A stretch of 18,406 nucleotides of DNA from Deltaproteobacteria bacterium (lineage in GTDB: Bacteria > SAR324 > JACQKK01), in NCBI GenBank assembly GCA_029879595.1, contig JAOUPZ010000011.1, forward strand, positions 1 to 18,406. The letters are read 5' to 3'. The notes under the pieces are model-generated. The model did no database searches. It was not told the origin of the DNA and worked only from the letters and a program-made list of their open reading frames with translations. Below are positions 13,720-18,406 of this stretch, piece by piece. The translations under genes and the position numbers were made by a program. Within the stretch, counting starts at the first letter, position 1. Every line of letters begins with the position of its first letter.

Positions 13720-16700
13720 TCAGCCCATCTTTTTAAACTCGGCCCGCACGCGTTCCTCCTGATCGGCCAGCAGAGCCTTCACCTGGTCGAAGTTCCATTT
13801 GTCTGCGATGGCGGCCAGGCTCCGGAAGTGCTCCTCGCTTATCCGGTGGGCGTATCCGTTTACATGAAACGACAGGCGCTCATCCAGATCCCCCAGGGCC
13901 GAGTATCCATCCTGCAGCTCAGGCCGTGATGGCCCGCGCAAAGGCTCCGGCCAGTCATCGCTTCCCTTGAGGCTCTGGATAAGAAACCGGGCCTGCTGCA
14001 GAAATTCGTATCCGATCAGCCCTCCGGTGGAATACTTGAGCTGAAGCCAGCCCTGTCCCCCGCTCTCCTCACGGGGCAGGTTCTCCGCCACCAGCTTCTC
14101 CAGCATGGTGCTCACCGCGCCAGCCACCTGCGCCGGGCTGTGCCCCCTGGCCCGCCAGGCCCCGGCAATCTTGCCGGAAAGCGCCCCGGCCAGCTCCCGG
14201 TCACCGCATATGAACCGCAGGCGGCTGAAGGCCTGAAAGTTCCATATTTCTGCCCCGGCCGCGTTTGACGGGTCCAGGAAGTCTTCAAAGGACTTCAGGC
14301 TGGGCACCAGCACGCTCCGGGTGCCGAAGGGCCGCAGGCGGTGATCCAGCTCGTAGAGCCGCCCGAACATGGTCTGGGAGGTCAGCAGCGAGCCGATGGT
14401 CTGGGCCAGTCTGGTATAGAACTCCGCATGGGACCGGCCCTTGTCCGTCGTGCCCTGCTCCCTGAACACGAAGATCAGGTCCAGATCGGAGCCGAAGCGC
14501 AGCTCACGGCTACCCAGCTTGCCCAGCCCCAGCACCGCTAAGCCCGGGGCGGAAAGCCCCTCCCGCGCAGCCCCGCCCCCCTGGGGCAGCCCCATGCGGC
14601 CCGTCACCTTGTCCCAGGCGAACCCCGTGCAGGCGCAGATCACGGCATCGGCCAGATCGCTCAGCAGTTCATGGTGCCCACCGTACTGATCCTGGTTCAG
14701 ATAGTGGGAAAGAACCCTGATCTGGCTCTGGGCCTTCAGGGTCTGCAACTCCAGCAGAAACCCCTCCTCGTCACGGGAGGAATTGTACACCTCGGCGAAC
14801 CTCTCCCGGCAGTTTTCCCAGGGGTCGTCCATGGTGAAGAAGGATTCCAGAAACTCCGGGTGCCGCAACAGCATTTCCGCATGCTTTCCTCCCTCGGTGA
14901 AAATATCGCTGACCCAGGCCACAATGGAGGGATTGGTGTCGATAAGCGTGTACAGGGCGTTGCGGTTGCCGATCTGCTCGAAAAACCTGAGCCAGCCCTC
15001 AAAGGCGAATCCCGTGCCGCGCCGGTAGAGCCTTGCATTGGTCAGCAGGCGGCCCAGCTTGAACACACAGCGCTCTCCCATGCGGGTTTCCATGAGCCGC
15101 TGGAAAAGGCGGTCTATGTTTTCCAGGGTCCGCTCATGCTCAGCGGGGTCAAGGTGGTTCTGCACGGCCTGGCGCCACTTGGCCGTTTCCGTGAATCCCT
15201 GGTCGCCCATTCCCTCGAACAGGGCGTCAAAGCGCTCCCTGACCCGGGCCCGAACCCGTGAAAGCTCGTCCTCGACCTCCTGGATACGGCTTTCAAACCC
15301 GGGCTGGAAATCGTGCATGACGCAGAGCCTTTCCTCCAGGCCCTCCGGCAGGCTGTGAGTCTGGGCCTCCTCCACCATCTGGGTTCTGTTCTCCAGGGAG
15401 CGCAGAAACCAGTAATCCCGGAGCATGCCCTCGCCATCGTCCCTTTTAACCACCCCGGCATCCATTAGTCTGGCCACAGCCTCTGCGTGTCCGCACACCT
15501 GCAGGTCTGGGTTCTTGCCCCCGTAGAGCAATTGCAGGGCCTGCACCAGAAACTCCGATTCCCGGATGCCCCCCCGCCCCAGCTTGATGTCGCTTTCCAG
15601 GGCCGACTGATGCAGGCGGTTGATGTCGTGCTTGATGATGGCGACCCCCTCCAGGGCGCTGTAATCCAGATACCGGCGGTACACAAACGGGTTTATGATC
15701 CCCGCGAACCCCTGGGCCAGTTTTTCCTGCCCGGTAAGCAGGCGGGCCTTTATCATCGCCGTGCGCTCCCACTCCCGGCCCTGGCGCAGATAGTAATCCT
15801 CCATATAGGCCAGGTTCACCGCCAGCATACCGCTGCGGCCCTGGGGCCTGAGATCGGCGTCCACCCGGAAGCAGAAGCCGTGCTCGGTCCCCGCCGAAAG
15901 CATCCGCATGACATTCCGGGCCAGCCGGTTGTAGAACTCTCCGCCGGACAGGCTTGATTCGGAGGTTTCACCCCGGGCCCCGGAAAGCAGCCCCGCCACC
16001 CGTTGCTCCTGGGCCGTCCAGAAGGCTGCCTCGTCCATATCCGGCGCCAGGGGTGGCAGTCCGTCCGGCTCCAGTTCCGGGCCGGAGGATGACTTCAGGC
16101 AGGGGGCGTCACCGGCATCGTGAATGAAGATAACATCCACATCCGAGGAATAGTTGAGCTCGCCGCCCCCCAGCTTGCCCATCCCCACCACGCCGCCGCC
16201 GGCCAGCCGGAGCGCCCCCCTGTTTCCGCCGGAAAGGGGCAGGCCGTAGATTCCGGTCAGTTCGGCAAAGCCGCGGCAGAAGGCCAGTCGGAAAAGTTCC
16301 CGGGCCAGCCGGGAGGTATCACTGCAGACCCTGGGAGTATCAGCCAGCCCGGCAAGGTGCCTGACAGTGGTTTTCAGGTAGTTGTCGTATTTGTAGCGCC
16401 GCAGGGCCCGCAGAAAATCCTCCTCGGGCAGCAGATATCCCCCTTGCGGATCCGCGTGGGTCTCCCAGGAGGCCCGCGAATCCCCCTCCAGCGCCTCCAG
16501 CAGCAAGGGGGGCAGCCCGGTGGGGCGGGCGGCGAAGTGCCTGATCAGGAACGGGGCGGCATAGGCGGTGCGGGACAGGGCGCTCGCCACCCCCGGCGCG
16601 GCCAGCCACTTGGGGTCCAGCCCGGCGTCGGCGCATCTTTCCAGCAGCCCCTCCAGCAGGTGCAGGGTCTCGGCAGTAGCCGAAACAACGGCCAGTTCGC

Positions 16701-16785
16701 GCTCCAGTTCCTCGGCTCCCCGCGGAGGCAGACCGAACCGCCCCCGCCATTGCCTCAGGCTGTCTTCCATGGAGTCGCTCACCAT
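13720..16785 (-). CDS. glnE: Bifunctional glutamine synthetase adenylyltransferase/adenylyl-removing enzyme
   Basis: This protein of about 1021 residues is slightly longer than E. coli GlnE and has both catalytic halves. The N-terminal nucleotidyltransferase domain (deadenylylating) carries GMGKLGGGELNYSSDVDVIF at 201-220. The C-terminal one (adenylylating) carries GLGKLGSRELRFGSDLDLIF near 750-770. The paired Asp residues of SDxD bind metal in each. The linker regions include the GlnB-responsive area. In the cytoplasm GlnE adds or removes AMP on glutamine synthetase according to PII and glutamine. The start is uncertain: ATG 16785 is only about one base from GGGGAGA, so the next codon GTG 16782 is better spaced, and ATG 16770 is also possible. 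It follows gshA by 29 bp and is probably co-transcribed with it. No GlnA or GlnB is in the window. Confidence 0.95.
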   Translation of the reverse strand: MVSDSMEDSLRQWRGRFGLPPRGAEELERELAVVSATAETLHLLEGLLERCADAGLDPKWLAAPGVASALSRTAYAAPFLIRHFAARPTGLPPLLLEALEGDSRASWETHADPQGGYLLPEEDFLRALRRYKYDNYLKTTVRHLAGLADTPRVCSDTSRLARELFRLAFCRGFAELTGIYGLPLSGGNRGALRLAGGGVVGMGKLGGGELNYSSDVDVIFIHDAGDAPCLKSSSGPELEPDGLPPLAPDMDEAAFWTAQEQRVAGLLSGARGETSESSLSGGEFYNRLARNVMRMLSAGTEHGFCFRVDADLRPQGRSGMLAVNLAYMEDYYLRQGREWERTAMIKARLLTGQEKLAQGFAGIINPFVYRRYLDYSALEGVAIIKHDINRLHQSALESDIKLGRGGIRESEFLVQALQLLYGGKNPDLQVCGHAEAVARLMDAGVVKRDDGEGMLRDYWFLRSLENRTQMVEEAQTHSLPEGLEERLCVMHDFQPGFESRIQEVEDELSRVRARVRERFDALFEGMGDQGFTETAKWRQAVQNHLDPAEHERTLENIDRLFQRLMETRMGERCVFKLGRLLTNARLYRRGTGFAFEGWLRFFEQIGNRNALYTLIDTNPSIVAWVSDIFTEGGKHAEMLLRHPEFLESFFTMDDPWENCRERFAEVYNSSRDEEGFLLELQTLKAQSQIRVLSHYLNQDQYGGHHELLSDLADAVICACTGFAWDKVTGRMGLPQGGGAAREGLSAPGLAVLGLGKLGSRELRFGSDLDLIFVFREQGTTDKGRSHAEFYTRLAQTIGSLLTSQTMFGRLYELDHRLRPFGTRSVLVPSLKSFEDFLDPSNAAGAEIWNFQAFSRLRFICGDRELAGALSGKIAGAWRARGHSPAQVAGAVSTMLEKLVAENLPREESGGQGWLQLKYSTGGLIGYEFLQQARFLIQSLKGSDDWPEPLRGPSRPELQDGYSALGDLDERLSFHVNGYAHRISEEHFRSLAAIADKWNFDQVKALLADQEERVRAEFKKMG

Positions 16786-16814
16786 ATCTCCCCGTAAAAT
16801 CCGGCCCGGACTGC

Positions 16815-18182
16815 TCAGAACAGCGCGGCCGGGGTCTGGAAAATATTTCCGATGTTCCGCTCCCAGGGCCCTTCCCAGAGCTCCAGCAGCCGCTCGGCCA
16901 GGGTTTTCCCGCTGCGGACGATCTCATCGAGAGGCTCCAGCAGCACCGATTCGCTATTCCCCTCCCCATCACGGACGTTCAGCCTGTCCAGCCCGCCCCG
17001 GGCTATGGCCAGCATATCCCGCACCCATTCCAGGCAGGGCCGGCCCTGGATATCCGCCCTGAAGCCTGCCCGAGCCGCTTCCTGCTGCCAGGCCGGGTAC
17101 TTATCCGCCGGCAGCTTTTCCACAAGATCCCGCACCTGCCCCAGGGATGTGGTGTCATAGAACAGCCCCCTTGTCAGGGCCGCGTATGCCGATATCATCT
17201 CCAGCGTACCCATGTCCGCCATGCGCAGTTCCAGGTATTTCTTCAGCCGGACCACCGGAAACAATGTCGTCAGATGCAGTTCCCAGTCCTCCAGGGTGGC
17301 CCGGTGCCCGTCCCGGCCGTTGGCCATGAACCGCCGGAAGCTCTCTCCGGCGAAGCTCACATAGTTCCCCTGGCGGTATATGAAGAACATGGGGGCATCC
17401 AGGGCGTATTCCAGATAATCACGATAGCGGAAGCCGCCCTGCAGCACCCCCGGAAGAAATCCACAGCGGTCCGGGTCCGTGTTTTCCCAGATCAGCGATC
17501 TGCGGCTGAGCCAGCCGTTGGGGCGTCCGCCGCTAAAGGGGGAGTTGGCAAAAAGCGCTGTTATGAATGGTGCCAGACGCATGGCCGCCCCCATTTTCAA
17601 GGCCATGTCCTCCTCGTCGGAGTAGTCGATGTTGGTCTGGACGGTGGCCGTCGAGAGCATCATATCCAGGGCCATGGTGCCCCGTCCGGGCAGGTAGTCG
17701 CGCATGATCCCATAGCGGGCCTTGGGCATCCAGGGGGTTTCCGCCGCCGTTTGCACCGGGTTTTCCCCCATCACCAGCCAGCTTATCCCCAAATCCCGCG
17801 AGACCTCATGGATTTCCCGGGAGTGCAATGCGATTTCTTCGCGGGTCTGGTGGGCGTTTTCCAGGGCCGCGCCGCTAAGCTCGAACTGCCCCCCTGGTTC
17901 CAGGGTTATGCTTCCCTCCCCCCTGACCAGGGCCACCGCGTTGCCGTTTTCCCTGATCGGGCTCCAGCCATAACGGGCGGCAAGGCCCTCCAGCAGCATC
18001 TTCACCCCGGGTTGCCCGTCATAGGCCAGGGGCTGGCCACCCTGCCCGACAAACCCGAATTTCTCATGCTCCGTGCCGATCCTCCAAGCCTCACGCGGCT
18101 TTTCCCCTGACCTGAAGTGGCTGGCCAACTGGTCAGCCGACTCTATGAGGGGAGAGCCTCCCTTGAATATTGTCGTTGTCAA
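16815..18182 (-). CDS. gshA: Glutamate-cysteine ligase, plant/alphaproteobacterial type (GCS2 family)
   Basis: The protein has about 455 residues from TTG 18182 and joins glutamate to cysteine, the first step of glutathione synthesis. Recognisable family segments are WRIGTEHEKFGF near the N-terminus, ITLEPGGQFELSGA, MLSTATVQTNIDYSDEEDM and NGWLSRRSLIWENTDPDRCG. They match the GCS2-type enzyme of plants, Rhizobiales and Xanthomonas rather than E. coli GshA. The start is unclear because no ATG or GTG lies in frame before the conserved region. TTG 18182 has AGGA nine bases upstream. TTG 18224 is also open. An ATA at 18144-18146 lies 10 bases after GGGAGG and just before IESADQL, about where relatives begin. 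No gshB is in the window. It leads into glnE with a 29-bp gap. Confidence 0.9.
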   Translation of the reverse strand: MTTTIFKGGSPLIESADQLASHFRSGEKPREAWRIGTEHEKFGFVGQGGQPLAYDGQPGVKMLLEGLAARYGWSPIRENGNAVALVRGEGSITLEPGGQFELSGAALENAHQTREEIALHSREIHEVSRDLGISWLVMGENPVQTAAETPWMPKARYGIMRDYLPGRGTMALDMMLSTATVQTNIDYSDEEDMALKMGAAMRLAPFITALFANSPFSGGRPNGWLSRRSLIWENTDPDRCGFLPGVLQGGFRYRDYLEYALDAPMFFIYRQGNYVSFAGESFRRFMANGRDGHRATLEDWELHLTTLFPVVRLKKYLELRMADMGTLEMISAYAALTRGLFYDTTSLGQVRDLVEKLPADKYPAWQQEAARAGFRADIQGRPCLEWVRDMLAIARGGLDRLNVRDGEGNSESVLLEPLDEIVRSGKTLAERLLELWEGPWERNIGNIFQTPAALF

Positions 18183-18280
18183 AAGCGTTTTTCCTGGAAG
18201 ATGACCCGGCCCTGTTTTCCACAAAGGCCCGCGACCTGAGTGCTGTCAGACGGAACTGGCGGCTCAACAGCCCCCGCGGG

Positions 18281-18325
18281 AGACTGCCCGGTGGAAGACT
18301 GCCCGGTGGAAGACTGCCCGGTGGG
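18281..18325. repeat. 15-bp tandem repeat, three copies, upstream of gshA
   Basis: AGACTGCCCGGTGGA occurs at 18281-18295 and 18296-18310, and with its last base changed at 18311-18325. It lies in the 182-183 bases between the gshA start region and the window edge, where I see no other convincing feature. A - strand frame through it (18133 to the window edge) reads as a Ser-Leu-Pro-Pro-Gly repeat but overlaps gshA and does not resemble a protein family. Confidence 0.85.
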
Positions 18326-18406
18326 ATACTTCCACTGGCTCCCGGCTGCCGAATCCATGTGTCTTTACAAAGAATGCTCCATCCTTTTCGATCAGGCAAG
18401 TGGTGG

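Noticed and set aside
18133..18406. - strand frame with Ser-Leu-Pro-Pro-Gly repeats at the window edge
   Set aside because: It overlaps the gshA start, is shaped by the 15-bp tandem repeat, and shows no recognisable family. It may belong to a gene beyond the window, but that cannot be supported here.
1..18406. tRNA, rRNA or insertion-sequence genes
   Set aside because: No cloverleaf-like or ribosomal RNA sequence and no transposase motif was seen on either strand by eye.

Overview
The window is high in GC (roughly 60% or more by eye) and comes from a Gram-negative bacterium. The evidence is an N-terminal lipoprotein signal combined with a Cys-containing C-terminal sorting tail, a two-domain GlnE, a plant/alphaproteobacterial-type glutamate-cysteine ligase, and a NrfD/molybdopterin respiratory module. 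The mix fits Proteobacteria in the broad sense or a neighbouring phylum (for example Desulfobacterota-like lineages), but nothing here fixes the taxon. All genes left of about 10.6 kb lie on the + strand and nearly all to the right lie on the - strand, with one convergent junction of 3 bp.

Left block (+). The window opens inside an NrfD-type membrane quinone subunit (1-549). A 946-residue molybdopterin oxidoreductase (568-3408) follows and has no visible Tat signal, so together they look like most of a membrane-bound iron-sulfur molybdoenzyme. After a 268-bp gap with a plausible promoter and competing hairpins comes an Mrp/NBP35-type P-loop ATPase (3677-4828) with a His-rich linker, closed by a clear intrinsic terminator (4848-4881). 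Next are a lipoprotein (4972-6630) with a C-terminal Cys/transmembrane/Arg tail and, 36 bp on, a small CPBP-family glutamic intramembrane protease (6667-7107). These two look like a substrate and its sorting protease of the JDVT-CTERM/MrtJ kind. The block ends with a 1116-residue zinc-ribbon/class III cyclase/AAA/TPR protein (7248-10598).

Right block (-). A Crp/Fnr-family regulator (10602-11282) faces the cyclase tail to tail, with a DedA membrane protein (11400-12074) upstream of it. Between dedA and the 3' end of the next gene is a 356-bp region holding a 26-bp palindrome, a possible promoter and a previously uncalled 34-residue single-span membrane microprotein on the + strand (12227-12331). 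Then, in transcription order from the right, come gshA (16815-18182), glnE (13720-16785), a dihydroneopterin aldolase gene folB/folX (13193-13558) with its own likely promoter, and a pteridine-reductase-like SDR (12431-13176). The SDR carries a one-base frameshift that separates its last 41 residues.

The most interesting items are the substrate/protease sorting pair, the frameshifted FolM-like gene beside folB, the microprotein and operator in the dedA region, and an unusual density of short tandem repeats (units of 6, 12, 15 and 18 bp) both in genes (mrp, dedA) and between them.
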